64,000 bases of DNA from JABDJL01 sp963664065 (GCA_963664065.1 OY760942.1:2812443-2876442); one strand, 5' to 3'. Positions 52,437-64,000 are shown, numbered from the stretch's first letter. Notes: a model not told the origin generated them from the sequence alone. Program-made: numbers and translations.

Positions 52437-52931
52437 TTGAAAAATCACCGCGAATGGTCAAGGTTGGCACGGGAGCTAGAGAAGGTTCCCAGCAGGCCCG
52501 CGCCTGCAATTGAAAAACACACACCCGCCACCAGCAGGGGCCTGGAGTTTAAAACCCAGAGTTCGTTCATCGATTGGGTGCGGATCATGGAACGCCAGCA
52601 GGTCCCCGAACTGGTGAATCTATACGCCATTCCAAACGGTGGTCACCGGCACCCGGCGGGCGGCGGCAAGATGAAGCGCGAGGGTGTCCGCAGGGGCGTT
52701 CCAGACCTTCATTTGGCTGTTGCGCGAGGCGGATACCACTCGCTATACCTTGAAACCAAAGCACCCGGTGGCTCCCTGAGCAAGTGGCAAGTCGAAATGA
52801 TTCGCTCATTACGCGAAGCCGGAAACCGGGTTGAAATCTGTTTTTCAGTGGATGAACTCATAACAAAAACAATGAAATACCTCAATAGAGGATATCAGCA
52901 TGAGCAAGGAAACATTCCCCCTGATCGGTGA
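52437..52931 (+). CDS. VRR-NUC domain nuclease
   Basis: 164 residues from TTG 52437. NLYAIPNGGHRHPAGGGKMKREGVRRGVPDLHL and YLETKAPGGSLSKWQ show the VRR-NUC form of the PD-(D/E)XK fold, with D and E-x-K present. Stand-alone VRR-NUC proteins of this size are common in phage replication regions and are thought to act as Holliday-junction or flap nucleases, an alternative to RusA. It overlaps the next gene by 32 bases. Confidence 0.87.
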   Translation: MKNHREWSRLARELEKVPSRPAPAIEKHTPATSRGLEFKTQSSFIDWVRIMERQQVPELVNLYAIPNGGHRHPAGGGKMKREGVRRGVPDLHLAVARGGYHSLYLETKAPGGSLSKWQVEMIRSLREAGNRVEICFSVDELITKTMKYLNRGYQHEQGNIPPDR

Positions 52932-53241
52932 GGATATAGCCGGTATCATCGAAGGTTTTTACCGGCTTCAAGGCTTCCCGCCGGAACAGGCATCGAGCCG
53001 AGGGCGGAAGTTCGCACGGCTTTTACTCGTGTCGCTCGCCGGGACAAAGGTCTGGTTCCCTGCGGACCCGTTCAAGGCAAGCAAAATAGAAGCCCGCAAT
53101 GTTGAGATCAGGGCCAAATTTGACGGCAATAATACGGCTCAGTTAGCCGAGGAGTTTGATCTTTCTCGTCAGTGGATTTGGAAAATCGTCAACAAAGCGG
53201 CTGGACGCGTTGACGATTTATTTGATATAGCACCCCCATGA
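52900..53241 (+). CDS. Mor-like transcription activator
   Basis: 113 residues; the N-terminal dimerisation part is followed by an HTH in NVEIRAKFDGNNTAQLAEEFDLSRQWIWKIV. This layout fits the Mu Mor/C family, activators of middle or late phage genes. Here the late genes it should serve are missing. Its stop overlaps the start of the next gene. Confidence 0.75.
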   Translation: MSKETFPLIGEDIAGIIEGFYRLQGFPPEQASSRGRKFARLLLVSLAGTKVWFPADPFKASKIEARNVEIRAKFDGNNTAQLAEEFDLSRQWIWKIVNKAAGRVDDLFDIAPP

Positions 53242-53687
53242 GTCCCGAGCACCAAAACACAGCCGACGATCTCGCCCGGGAACTGGCGGGCATTAAGCAC
53301 ATCGATAACCGGCTTGAACGTGTTGAGGATGAAAACCTTGACGCACGGGAACTGGTGTCGACCCTTTCGCAATCCATAAGCTCAATCGAGGCAACGCTTG
53401 TGATCTTCGGGGCGCAACTCAAAACCCTCGTTAACAAGCCCTCGCGCTTGGGTTCGATCATCGCCGCGTTCAGTGTTGGTATAACGATTTTTGCCCTCGC
53501 CCCTGGGTGGTGGCAGCGGCGCGACTGGCAGTCTGCGCCGCTGCCATTTTCCGGCACCGCCGTTACGGCGTCCAATGCCATTACCAGCGTGCCCGCCACT
53601 GCAGCCGAATGTAGTTCTCCATTTGGCAGGACAGGTGCGCACGCCGGCCGATCTCAAGTCCTGCCTCCAGATGGGAACCGGCATTGA
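53238..53687 (+). pseudogene. Phage membrane protein, 3' end replaced by chromosomal sequence
   Basis: The first about 90 residues form a credible phage protein: a coiled coil (IKHIDNRLERVEDENLDARELVSTL and beyond) and one membrane span (SIIAAFSVGITIFALAPG). From about 53505 on the frame runs through a GC-rich hairpin and then antisense through the 3' end of the autotransporter gene, giving an unnatural tail. The true stop seems lost at a junction near 53490-53510. Such proteins often stand near holin genes. Confidence 0.6.
53511..53550 (+). terminator. Strong hairpin with T-run at the phage/chromosome junction
   Basis: TGGCAGCGGCGC (53511-53522) pairs perfectly with GCGCCGCTGCCA (53535-53546) around a 12-base loop and is followed by TTTT on the plus strand. 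It would end plus-strand transcription from the phage operon before it runs antisense into the autotransporter gene; on the minus strand there is no T-run after it. Confidence 0.8.
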
Positions 53688-56600
53688 GATTGAGGCCGAA
53701 ACGCAGCGCCTGTGACGACACGCCCCCGCTTTCGGTGGCGACATACGGATACCAGAGCCGTCGCGCGCCGAAGCCATAGCCGAGTTCAGCCGTGTAGCGC
53801 TGCCCGTCGGCTGTCCGTGCGCCGTTCGCCAGGCCTCCCGCGTTCTGCAACGACCAAAGCGATTGCACGCCACTCTGGGTCGCGCCCCACTGGGATCCCG
53901 CCCGATAGCGCAACCCGCGCCCATCCCTGGCGGGCTGGTACACGAAAGACAGGCTGTATCCCCATTCCTCGTAGTTCCGGTCCCGATGGGTCAGGAGCAC
54001 GCGCCCGTCGACCTGTACCGTGAGGCGGGCCATGTCATAGGCCAGACCGCCGCCGACTTCCAATCCCGCGCCCGTTTCGGCGTCGCCGCCGTCATAACGC
54101 AGCACCGCTTCCACCTTGGGCGCCAGAACGCCGCCGAACGCGGGCAGGGAGCCCGAACCTTCCAGGATGAGCCGGATTCGGCTGGTGGCGCCTTCGCCAC
54201 CCGACAGCCCGGCCACGGCCATGGAGGCGGTATAGGTGAGCATCGCGTCCGTGCGCAGGGCCAGTTCGAACTGTCCGGTTTCGCCCGCGCGCATCGACAG
54301 CACGCCACGGCCCCCGAAGGCCGCCATGGCGTTGGTCATGTCGGTTTCAAGGGCCGACTCCGCCCCGTCCGGGGTCAGGGTCAGTCGCCCGCTGCCGTAG
54401 CCCAGCGTAGCCCACAAAGAGGTGCGTTCATCGAGACGGTAGCGGGCGTAGGGGTTGATCCCGCTCAGCGTGCTGCTCACCGCCCCGCCTTTTGCCGAAG
54501 CCTGTCGATAGCCGCCCTCGCCCTCGCTGTAGGACAGGGCCAGGCCCGCGAGCCAGCGGCCCCACTCGCCGTCCGCGCCGACGATGGCGGTATTGACCTC
54601 GCCATCGAGGGACAGCTTGCCCTCGGCGCCGCTGAAGCGGGTCGAGGCGCTCTCGCCCCAGGCCGTCAACCGGTTCATGCCGCGCAGCAGGCTGGCGTCC
54701 GGGGAGTAGCCGTAATAAAAGGAACTGCCCATGACCATGTCCCGCAGCCCGGGCGCGCGAACGTCCCCGCCCGCGCCAACCTTCATCAGCAGCCCCTGCA
54801 GCATATCGGCCCAGGGACCGCCCCGACCCCTCGCGCCCGGTGCGTGTCCGGCGGCCGGTGCGTGTACCGCGACGGGTACTACGCCCGGCGCACCTTGCGC
54901 CATGAACCCGCCCGGCGCCCCGGGGGTTCCGCCCGCCCGGAGTTCGGCGCCGTCGCGCCCGAAACGCGGCGACTCGAGCGCGGCCTCGTGCCCCGGTTCC
55001 TCGCCGCTGACGCGCCCGGCGCGCCGCGAATCGAACGGCGCGTCCACCCGCCAACCCAGGACGGTCACGTGCGATTCGCGCGCCCCGCCCTCCAGCCGCC
55101 GTCCGATCGCCTGCGCCACCTGATCGGAGGCCGCGCGCCCGAACCGCGACAGCCAGGCATCGGGCATGAGGTCGCTGTTGAGGATCGTCCCCTCGGCCAC
55201 GCCGTCCTCGATCACCGCCCCGCGGGCGTTGAAGAGCCTCAGCGTCAGCGTCTCGGCGCCCTCGTCATGGGCGTCGTCGAGCACCGTCACCGACACGGTC
55301 CCGGACCTTTCCCCCGCCGTAAAGACCAGGGTGCCGGACACGGCGGTGTAGTCCTCGCCCGCCCTCGCCGTGGCGTCGGAAGTGGCGTAGTCCACCGTCA
55401 CGTCGCGGTCCCGCGCGCGATCGAGCGTCACGGTGAACACCAGCACCGCCTGCGGGCCCTCGCGAACGCGCGCGTCGCCCACGCGCACCGCCCGCTGCGC
55501 CCTGGCGGTCGTGCCGTTGACGCTCATCAGCAGGGAACCGCTCGTCCCGTACGAATAGGGGGAGGAGTTGCCCGCGCCGACGCCGTCGATGGTCCAGCCG
55601 GACGCGCCGCCGGCGTCCTGGGCGGAGGAATTGGTGTGCTCGACACGGACGAAACCGGATCCCGCCAGCACCACCAGGTACGTCGCGCCCGCCTCCAGGC
55701 GGGTGCCGCCCGGCGCGGTGAAGACAATCGTCTGCGCGCTGGCCGCCGGTCTCGGCGACCCCGGCGCGGCGGTGAGCGTCGCCACCCGTGTGCCCAGGGT
55801 CGCCCGGGTGTCCGTCACGCTCCCGCGGTAGAGCGTTGCCGAGGGAACCTGCGCGATGTCGGGAGTTCTCGAATACAGCCGGAATTCGATGCTGTCGAGC
55901 GTGGCGCCCAGCGCCCCGGCCGTGAAGGCGCCCACGATATCCTGCGTGACCGAAATCTGCGAAGAACCGTCCACGGGCTGCCCGAAATTGCTGACCGGGA
56001 AACCGGTCCGGCGCGCCGCCGCGGGCGTGGCCGTGGCGGTGGCCGCCGCACCGGCACGCACGCCGTTGACCGCGCGCAGCTCGAAGGCGTATTGCCTGCC
56101 GTTGTCAAGCTCCGTGACGCTGACCGAGCGCTCGTCGGCCCGGCTCGTGCCGGTATCCGAACCGTCGGGCACGTCGGTCCAGGCCGTATCCGGGTCAACC
56201 CTGGAACCGGCCGAGTAGCGGTACTGGTATTTCTCGATGCCCGCCCCGCCGTCGCTCCGCGGCGGTGTCCAGATCAGGTTCACGCGCGCATCGCCCGCCG
56301 CCGCGCCCACGCTCGCCGGGGCGTCGGGCGCGGTGGCCACGGGCGCGCCGGCCGCCGTGCCGTTGACGCGCATCAGCAGCGAGGCGGTTGTCTGGTAGGA
56401 ATAGGGCGAGGAGTTGCCGGCGCCGATACCGTCGATGGCCCAGCCGGGCGCCCCGCCGGCGTCTTCGGCCGGGAAGGTCGTGTTCTCGACACCGACCCAA
56501 CCGGATGACGCCACCAGCACCACCATGTACGTGGCGCCCGCCTCCAGGCGCGTGCCGGGCGGCGCGGTGAAGGCGACGGTCTGCGCGGTGTCCGTCGGTC

Positions 56601-59600
56601 GCGGCGACCCCGGCACGGCGGTGAGCGCCGCCACCTCTGCGCCCCGGCTCACCCGGGTGTCGGTCACGCTCGCGCGGTAGAGCGTGGCCGATGGGAGCTG
56701 GGCGATGTCGGAAGTTATCGAATTCAGCCGCAATTCGATGTTGTGCCACTCGGCGCCGCGGGCGCCGGTCGTAAACACGCCCACGATATCGTGCGTGACG
56801 TAAATCTGCGCGGCGCCGTCCGCGCGCTGCCCGAAGTTACCGACCAGGAAACCGGACCCGGGGGGCAGCGGCGCGCGCACGGGCGTGCCCGTGGCGCTCG
56901 CCGCCCGGCCCTCGCCGACGCTGTTCACCGCGCGCAGCTGGAAGACGTACTCCGTGCCGTTGCTCAGACCGGACACGGTGAAGGTCGTCTCGTCCGCCGC
57001 GCTGCCGCCCGCGTCCGGTCCGTCGGGCACGTCGGTCCAGTCCGGGTCCCAGCTCGAGCCCCCGTCGGCGCTCACCCGGTAGCGGTACTTCTCGATGGCC
57101 GCCCCGCCGTCGCTCCCCGGCGCCGTCCAGGCCAGCGTCACCCGCCCGTCGCCCGGGGTGGTGCGAAGATTTCCGGGCGCGCCGGGCGCCGATGTGCTCG
57201 GCGCGTTGGTCCGCCCGGACCCGGGCGGGTCGGACCAGCCGGAGTCGCCCTCGGCGTTGGAGGCGCGCACCCGCGCCTCATAGAGCGTGTCCGCGACGAG
57301 GCTGGTAATGGTCGTGGACGTGCCCGCGACGTCCACCGGGCCGTCGCTCCAGGTCCCGGAGCTGCCCACGCGGTACTGCACGTCGTAGCTGGCGATGGCG
57401 GGCTTGCCGGCGTTGGCCGGGGCGGCCCAGCTGACCGACAGGCTGGTGGTGCTGCCGGACACTGCCGAGACCATGGGCGTCGCCGGCGCGCTGGGCGGCT
57501 CGTCCACGTCGGTGACGCTGATGGTGACATCGGCGACGGCGGTGGCGTTGCTGTTGTCGGAGGCCGTGACCGTGACCGTGTAGGAAGACTTGGCCTCGTG
57601 GTCGTAGCTGACGCCGGCCTTGGTGCGGATCTGCCCCGTGGTCTCGACAAAGTCGAAGGCGGCCACATCGGCGCCCCCCAGCGTGTAGCTGAGGGTGTCG
57701 CCGGCGTCGGCGTCGGTGGCCGTCACCGCGGCGCCGACGTCCTGGCCCGCGGCGGTGTTCTCCGTGATTTCGCGGGACACGCTCGAGGAACTGAACACCG
57801 GCGCATTGTTGGTTGGCGCGTTGGTCCGCCCGGACCCGGGCGGGTCGGACCAGCCGGAGTCGCCCTCGGCGTTGGAGGCGCGCACCCGCGCCTCATAGAG
57901 CGTGTCCGCGACGAGGCTGCTAATGGTCGTGGACGTGCCCGCGACGTCCACCGGGCCGTCGCTCCAGGTCCCGGAGCTGCCCACGCGGTACTGCACGTCG
58001 TAGCTGGCGATGGCGGGCTTGCCGGCGTTGGCCGGGGCGGCCCAGCTGACCGACAGGCTGGTGGTGCTGCCGGACACTGCCGAGACCATGGGCGTCGCCG
58101 GCGCGCTGGGCGGCTCGTCCACGTCGGTGACGCTGATGGTGACATCGGCGACGGCGGTGGCGTTGCTGTTGTCGGAGGCCGTGACCGTGACCGTGTAGGA
58201 AGACTTGGCCTCGTGGTCGTAGCTGACGCCGGCCTTGGTGCGAATCTGCCCCGTGGTCTCGACGAAGTCGAAGGCGGCCACATCGGCGCCCCCCAGCGTG
58301 TAGCTGAGGGTGTCGCCGGCGTCGGCGTCGGTGGCCGTCACCGCGGCGCCGACGTCCTGGCCCGCGGCGGTGTTCTCCGTGATTTCGCGGGACACGCTCG
58401 AGGAACTGAACACCGGCGCATTGTTGGTTGGCGCGTTGGTCCGCCCGGACCCGGGCGGGTCGGACCAGCCGGAGTCGCCCTCGGCGTTGGAGGCGCGCAC
58501 CCGCGCCTCATAGAGCGTGTCCGCGACGAGGCTGGCTAATGGTCGTGGACGTGCCCGCGACGTCCACCGGGCCGTCGCTCCAGGTCCCGGAGCTGCCCAC
58601 GCGGTACTGCACGTCGTAGCTGGCGATGGCGGGCTTGCCGGCGTTGGCCGGGGCGGCCCAGCTGACCGACAGGCTGGTGGTGCTGCCGGACACTGCCGAG
58701 ACCATGGGCGTCGCCGGCGCGCTGGGCGGCTCGTCCACGTCGGTGACGCTGATGGTGACATCGGCGACGGCGGTGGCGTTGCTGTTGTCCGTGGCCGTGA
58801 CCGTGACCGTGTAGGAAGACTTGGCCTCGTGGTCGTAGCTGACGCCGGCCTTGGTGCGGATCTGCCCCGTGGTCTCGACGAAGTCGAAGGCGGCCACATC
58901 GGCGCCCCCCAGCGTGTAGCTGAGGGTGTCGCCGGCGTCGGCGTCGGTGGCCGTCACCGCGGCGCCGACGTCCTGGCCCGCGGCGGTGTTCTCCGTGATT
59001 TCGCGGGACACGCTCGAGGAACTGAACACCGGCGCATTGTTGGTTGGCGCGTTGGTCCGCCCGGACCCGGGCGGGTCGGACCAGCCGGAGTCGCCCTCGG
59101 CGTTGGAGGCGCGCACCCGCGCCTCATAGAGCGTGTCCGCGACGAGGCTGGCTAATGGTCGTGGACGTGCCCGCGACGTCCACCGGGCCGTCGCTCCAGG
59201 TCCCGGAGCTGCCCACGCGGTACTGCACGTCGTAGCTGGCGATGGCGGGCTTGCCGGCGTTGGCCGGGGCGGCCCAGCTGACCGACAGGCTGGTGGTGCT
59301 GCCGGACACTGCCGAGACCATGGGCGTCGCCGGCGCGCTGGGCGGCTCGTCCACGTCGGTGACGCTGATGGTGACATCGGCGACGGCGGTGGCGTTGCTG
59401 TTGTCCGTGGCCGTGACCGTGACCGTGTAGGAAGACTTGGCCTCGTGGTCGTAGCTGACGCCGGCCTTGGTGCGAATCTGCCCCGTGGTCTCGACAAAGT
59501 CGAAGGCGGCCACATCGGCGCCCCCCAGCGTGTAGCTGAGGGTGTCGCCGGCGTCGGCGTCGGTGGCCGTCACCGCGGCGCCGACGTCCTGGCCCGCGGC

Positions 59601-62600
59601 GGTGTTCTCCGTGATTTCGCGGGACACGCTCGAGGAACTGAACACCGGCGCATTGTTGGTTGGCGCGTTGGTCCGCCCGGACCCGGGCGGGTCGGACCAG
59701 CCGGAGTCGCCCTCGGCGTTGGAGGCGCGCACCCGCGCCTCATAGAGCGTGTCCGCGACGAGGCTGGTAATGGTCGTGGACGTGCCCGCGACGTCCACCG
59801 GGCCGTCGCTCCAGGTCCCGGAGCTGCCCACGCGGTACTGCACGTCGTAGCTGGCGATGGCGGGCTTGCCGGCGTTGGCCGGGGCGGCCCAGCTGACCGA
59901 CAGGCTGGTGGTGCTGCCGGACACTGCCGAGACCATGGGCGTCGCCGGCGCGCTGGGCGGCTCGTCCACGTCGGTGACGCTGATGGTGACATCGGCGACG
60001 GCGGTGGCGTTGCTGTTGTCCGTGGCCGTGACCGTGACCGTGTAGGAAGACTTGGCCTCGTGGTCGTAGCTGACGCCGGCCTTGGTGCGAATCTGCCCCG
60101 TGGTCTCGACAAAGTCGAAGGCGGCCACATCGGCGCCCCCCAGCGTGTAGCTGAGGGTGTCGCCGGCGTCGGCGTCGGTGGCCGTCACCGCGGCGCCGAC
60201 GTCCTGGCCCGCGGCGGTGTTCTCCGTGATTTCGCGGGACACGCTCGAGGAACTGAACACCGGCGCATTGTTGGTTGGCGCGTTGGTCCGCCCGGACCCG
60301 GGCGGGTCGGACCAGCCGGAGTCGCCCTCGGCGTTGGAGGCGCGCACCCGCGCCTCATAGAGCGTGTCCGCGACGAGGCTGGCAATGGTCGTGGACGTGC
60401 CCGCGACGTCCACCGGGCCGTCGCTCCAGGTCCCGGAGCTGCCCACGCGGTACTGCACGTCGTAGCTGGCGATGGCGGGCTTGCCGGCGTTGGCCGGGGC
60501 GGCCCAGCTGACCGACAGGCTGGTGGTGCTGCCGGACACTGCCGAGACCATGGGCGTCGCCGGCGCGCTGGGCGGCTCGTCCACGTCGGTGACGCTGATG
60601 GTGACATCGGCGACGGCGGTGGCGTTGCTGTTGTCCGTGGCCGTGACCGTGACCGTGTAGGAAGACTTGGCCTCGTGGTCGTAGCTGACGCCGGCCTTGG
60701 TGCGAATCTGCCCCGTGGTCTCGACAAAGTCGAAGGCGGCCACATCGGCGCCCCCCAGCGTGTAGCTGAGGGTGTCGCCGGCGTCGGCGTCGGTGGCCGT
60801 CACCGCGGCGCCGACGTCCTGGCCCGCGGCGGTGTTCTCCGTGATTTCGCGGGACACGCTCGAGGAACTGAACACCGGCGCATTGTTGGTTGGCGCGTTG
60901 GTCCGCCCGGACCCGGGCGGGTCGGACCAGCCGGAGTCGCCCTCGGCGTTGGAGGCGCGCACCCGCGCCTCATAGAGCGTGTCCGCGACGAGGCTGGCAA
61001 TGGTCGTGGACGTGCCCGCGACGTCCACCGGGCCGTCGCTCCAGGTCCCGGAGCTGCCCACGCGGTACTGCACGTCGTAGCTGGCGATGGCGGGCTTGCC
61101 GGCGTTGGCCGGGGCGGCCCAGCTGACCGACAGGCTGGTGGTGCTGCCGGACACTGCCGAGACCATGGGCGTCGCCGGCGCGCTGGGCGGCTCGTCCACG
61201 TCGGTGACGCTGATGGTGACATCGGCGACGGCGGTGGCGTTGCTGTTGTCCGTGGCCGTGACCGTGACCGTGTAGGAAGACTTGGCCTCGTGGTCGTAGC
61301 TGACGCCGGCCTTGGTGCGAATCTGCCCCGTGGTCTCGACAAAGTCGAAGGCGGCCACATCGGCGCCCCCCAGCGTGTAGCTGAGGGTGTCGCCGGCGTC
61401 GGCGTCGGTGGCCGTCACCGCGGCGCCGACGTCCTGGCCCGCGGCGGTGTTCTCCGTGATTTCGCGGGACACGCTCGAGGAACTGAACACCGGCGCATTG
61501 TTGGTTGGCGCGTTGGTCCGCCCGGACCCGGGCGGGTCGGACCAGCCGGAGTCGCCCTCGGCGTTGGAGGCGCGCACCCGCGCCTCATAGAGCGTGTCCG
61601 CGACGAGGCTGGCAATGGTCGTGGACGTGCCCGCGACGTCCACCGGGCCGTCGCTCCAGGTCCCGGAGCTGCCCACGCGGTACTGCACGTCGTAGCTGGC
61701 GATGGCGGGCTTGCCGGCGTTGGCCGGGGCGGCCCAGCTGACCGACAGGCTGGTGGTGCTGCCGGACACTGCCGAGACCATGGGCGTCGCCGGCGCGCTG
61801 GGCGGCTCGTCCACGTCGGTGACGCTGATGGTGACATCGGCGACGGCGGTGGCGTTGCTGTTGTCCGTGGCCGTGACCGTGACCGTGTAGGAAGACTTGG
61901 CCTCGTGGTCGTAGCTGACGCCGGCCTTGGTGCGAATCTGCCCCGTGGTCTCGACGAAGTCGAAGGCGGCCACATCGGCGCCCCCCAGCGTGTAGCTGAG
62001 GGTGTCGCCGGCGTCGGCGTCGGTGGCCGTCACCGCGGCGCCGACGTCCTGGCCCGCGGCGGTGTTCTCCGTGATTTCGCGGGACACGCTCGAGGAACTG
62101 AACACCGGCGCATTGTTGGTTGGCGCGTTGGTCCGCCCGGACCCGGGCGGGTCGGACCAGCCGGAGTCGCCCTCGGCGTTGGAGGCGCGCACCCGCGCCT
62201 CATAGAGCGTGTCCGCGACGAGGCTGGCTAATGGTCGTGGACGTGCCCGCGACGTCCACCGGGCCGTCGCTCCAGGTCCCGGAGCTGCCCACGCGGTACT
62301 GCACGTCGTAGCTGGCGATGGCGGGCTTGCCGGCGTTGGCCGGGGCGGCCCAGCTGACCGACAGGCTGGTGGTGCTGCCGGACACTGCCGAGACCATGGG
62401 CGTCGCCGGCGCGCTGGGCGGCTCGTCCACGTCGGTGACGCTGATGGTGACATCGGCGACGGCGGTGGCGTTGCTGTTGTCCGTGGCCGTGACCGTGACC
62501 GTGTAGGAAGACTTGGCCTCGTGGTCGTAGCTGACGCCGGCCTTGGTGCGAATCTGCCCCGTGGTCTCGACAAAGTCGAAGGCGGCCACATCGGCGCCCC

Positions 62601-64000
62601 CCAGCGTGTAGCTGAGGGTGTCGCCGGCGTCGGCGTCGGTGGCCGTCACCGCGGCGCCGACGTCCTGGCCCGCGGCGGTGTTCTCCGTGATTTCGCGGGA
62701 CACGCTCGAGGAACTGAACACCGGCGCATTGTTGGTTGGCGCGTTGGTCCGCCCGGACCCGGGCGGGTCGGACCAGCCGGAGTCGCCCTCGGCGTTGGAG
62801 GCGCGCACCCGCGCCTCATAGAGCGTGTCCGCGACGAGGCCGCTAACGGTCGTGGACGTGCCCGCGACGTCCACCGGGCCGTCGCTCCAGGTCCCGGAGC
62901 TGCCCACGCGGTACTGCACGTCGTAGCTGGCGATGGCGGGCTTGCCGGCGTTGGCCGGGGCGGCCCAGCTGACCGACAGGCTGGTGGTGCTGCCGGACAC
63001 TGCCGAGACCATGGGCGTCGCCGGCGCGCTGGGCGGCTCGTCCACGTCGGTGACGCTGATGGTGACATCGGCGACGGCGGTGGCGTTGCTGTTGTCCGTG
63101 GCCGTGACCGTGACCGTGTAGGAAGACTTGGCCTCGTGGTCGTAGCTGACGCCGGCCTTGGTGCGGATCTGCCCCGTGGTCTCGACAAAGTCGAAGGCGG
63201 CCACATCGGCGCCCCCCAGCGTGTAGCTGAGGGTGTCGCCGGCGTCGGCGTCGGTGGCCGTCACCGCGGCGCCGACGTCCTGGCCCGCGGCGGTGTTCTC
63301 CGTGATTTCGCGGGACACGCTCGAGGAACTGAACACCGGCGCATTGTTGGTTGGCGCGTTGGTCCGCCCGGACCCGGGCGGGTCGGACCAGCCGGAGTCG
63401 CCCTCGGCGTTGGAGGCGCGCACCCGCGCCTCATAGAGCGTGTCCGCGACGAGGCTGGTAATGGTCGTGGACGTGCCCGCGACGTCCACCGGGCCGTCGC
63501 TCCAGGTCCCGGAGCTGCCCACGCGGTACTGCACGTCGTAGCTGGCGATGGCGGGCTTGCCGGTCGTTGGCCGGGGCGGCCCAGCTGACCGACAGGCTGG
63601 TGGTGCTGCCGGACACTGCCGAGACCATGGGCGTCGCCGGCGCGCTGGGCGGCTCGTCCACGTCGGTGACGCTGATGGTGACATCGGCGACGGCGGTGGC
63701 GTTGCTGTTGTCCGTGGCCGTGACCGTGACCGTGTAGGAGGCCTTGGCCTCGTGGTCGTAGCTGACGCCGGCCTTGGTGCGGATCTGCCCCGTGGTCTCG
63801 ACAAAGTCGAAGGCGGCCACATCGGCGCCCCCCAGCGTGTAGCTGAGGGTGTCGCCGGCGTCGGCGTCGGTGGCCGTCACCGCGGCGCCGACGTCCTGGC
63901 CCGCGGCGGTGTTCTCCGTGATTTCGCGGGACACGCTCGAGGAACTGAACACCGGCGCATTGTTGGTTGGCGCGTTGGTCCGCCCGGACCCGGGCGGGTC
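53581..64000 (-). CDS. Giant autotransporter adhesin with cadherin/fibronectin III repeats (5' end outside window)
   Basis: The stop is at 53581, and the gene runs past the right edge. From the C-terminus upward: an autotransporter beta-barrel (about 280 residues, ending in the aromatic LQWRARW), a linker, a Calx-beta-like domain (VTVDYATSDATARAGEDYTA), two copies of a roughly 170-residue domain starting NFGQ (55.5-56.0 and 56.3-56.9 kb) each followed by a fibronectin III domain, then the 205-residue cadherin-like plus FnIII repeats. The barrel would insert in the outer membrane and display the repeats as a long stalk. GC content is far above the phage region. One-base insertions near 58534, 59150, 62226 and 63564 break the frame; the intact 3' frame reaches from 53581 to about 58530. 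Confidence 0.85.
57186..64000 (-). repeat. Tandem 615-bp repeats (cadherin-like plus FnIII), at least ten
   Basis: A landmark (ctgaacaccg) recurs at 57791, 58406, 59022, 59638, 60253, 60868, 61483, 62098, 62714, 63329 and 63945. Steps are 615 bases except four of 616. Each unit encodes 205 residues: a cadherin-like domain (EITENTAAGQDVGAAVTATD) and an FnIII domain (SGSTTSLSVSWAAPANAGKP). Units differ at only a few positions, such as the TTI-S/A/T-SLV codons and TASDN versus TATDN. Confidence 0.96.

Noticed and set aside
41183..53486. attL/attR pair based on the shared TATAACG near both ends of the phage-like region
   Set aside because: Seven bases in AT-rich sequence are too few; such matches occur by chance, and neither copy lies in a tRNA or other typical target.
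59133..62231. A 1032-codon open frame on the plus strand (and similar ones at 53863-56508, 56743-58539 and 62209-63588)
   Set aside because: They are antisense to the repeat adhesin. The product is low-complexity Arg/Gly/Val/Ala sequence with no domain; long open shadows are expected in very GC-rich repeated coding DNA.

Overview
The window reads as chromosome of a gammaproteobacterium. The left end carries the lptC-lptA-lptB-rpoN-hpf-ptsN-rapZ-ptsO cluster typical of that class, followed by an enzyme I gene, mgtE, tsaB, a YoaA/DinG helicase, mrcB, relA and hrpA. A free-living, probably marine lineage is likely (FG-GAP, cadherin-like and autotransporter surface proteins, much glycan synthesis), but genus cannot be read from the sequence.

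Region 1 (1-29.8 kb) is core chromosome: LPS transport (lptCAB), sigma-54 and nitrogen PTS (rpoN, hpf, ptsN, rapZ, ptsO, ptsI-like), Mg2+ transport, two large multidomain glycosyltransferases (8.4-10.8 and 17.8-22.5 kb), a LysR regulator, tsaB, yoaA-like helicase, TPR lipoprotein, PBP1b, RelA, a broken hrpA, and a threonine-aldolase-like gene. Noteworthy here are a perfect 25-bp inverted repeat burying a rapZ ribosome site, an 84-bp tandem repeat encoding a coiled coil between glycosyltransferase domains, and two deletions in hrpA.

Region 2 (29.8-41.2 kb) is an accessory patchwork: an amino-acid permease cut by an IS3-family element, a 3' fragment of a tRNA-Lys-like gene (probable attachment-site scar), an McrA-like HNH endonuclease divergent from a PD-(D/E)XK-like gene, a frameshifted seven-blade FG-GAP propeller gene, a secreted PA-domain metalloprotease-like protein sharing a 470-bp 3' block with it, a ureidoglycolate-lyase-like gene and unknown small genes.

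Region 3 (about 41.2-53.5 kb) is a lambda-like early region with no structural genes: integrase, excisionase-like protein, recombination genes (YqaJ exonuclease and a putative annealing protein), a left promoter and a right promoter each covered by three copies of one operator family (TTAGG-N4-CCTAA), a LexA-like repressor with a co-transcribed lipoprotein, Cro- and CII-like genes, a replication gene containing 12-bp iterons, VRR-NUC nuclease and a Mor-like activator. It stops abruptly at about 53.5 kb inside a membrane-protein gene. It is a deleted prophage or a satellite-like element. An IS1595/ISXO2-type transposase and two inverted copies of a ~345-bp cassette encoding a 102-residue membrane protein lie in or beside it.

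Region 4 (53.5-64 kb, minus strand) is the 3' part of a giant GC-rich autotransporter gene: at least ten tandem 615-bp units (cadherin-like plus fibronectin III), then further adhesin domains and a C-terminal beta-barrel. Four one-base insertions relative to the repeat consensus break the frame; three look like merged repeat variants and may be assembly artefacts.
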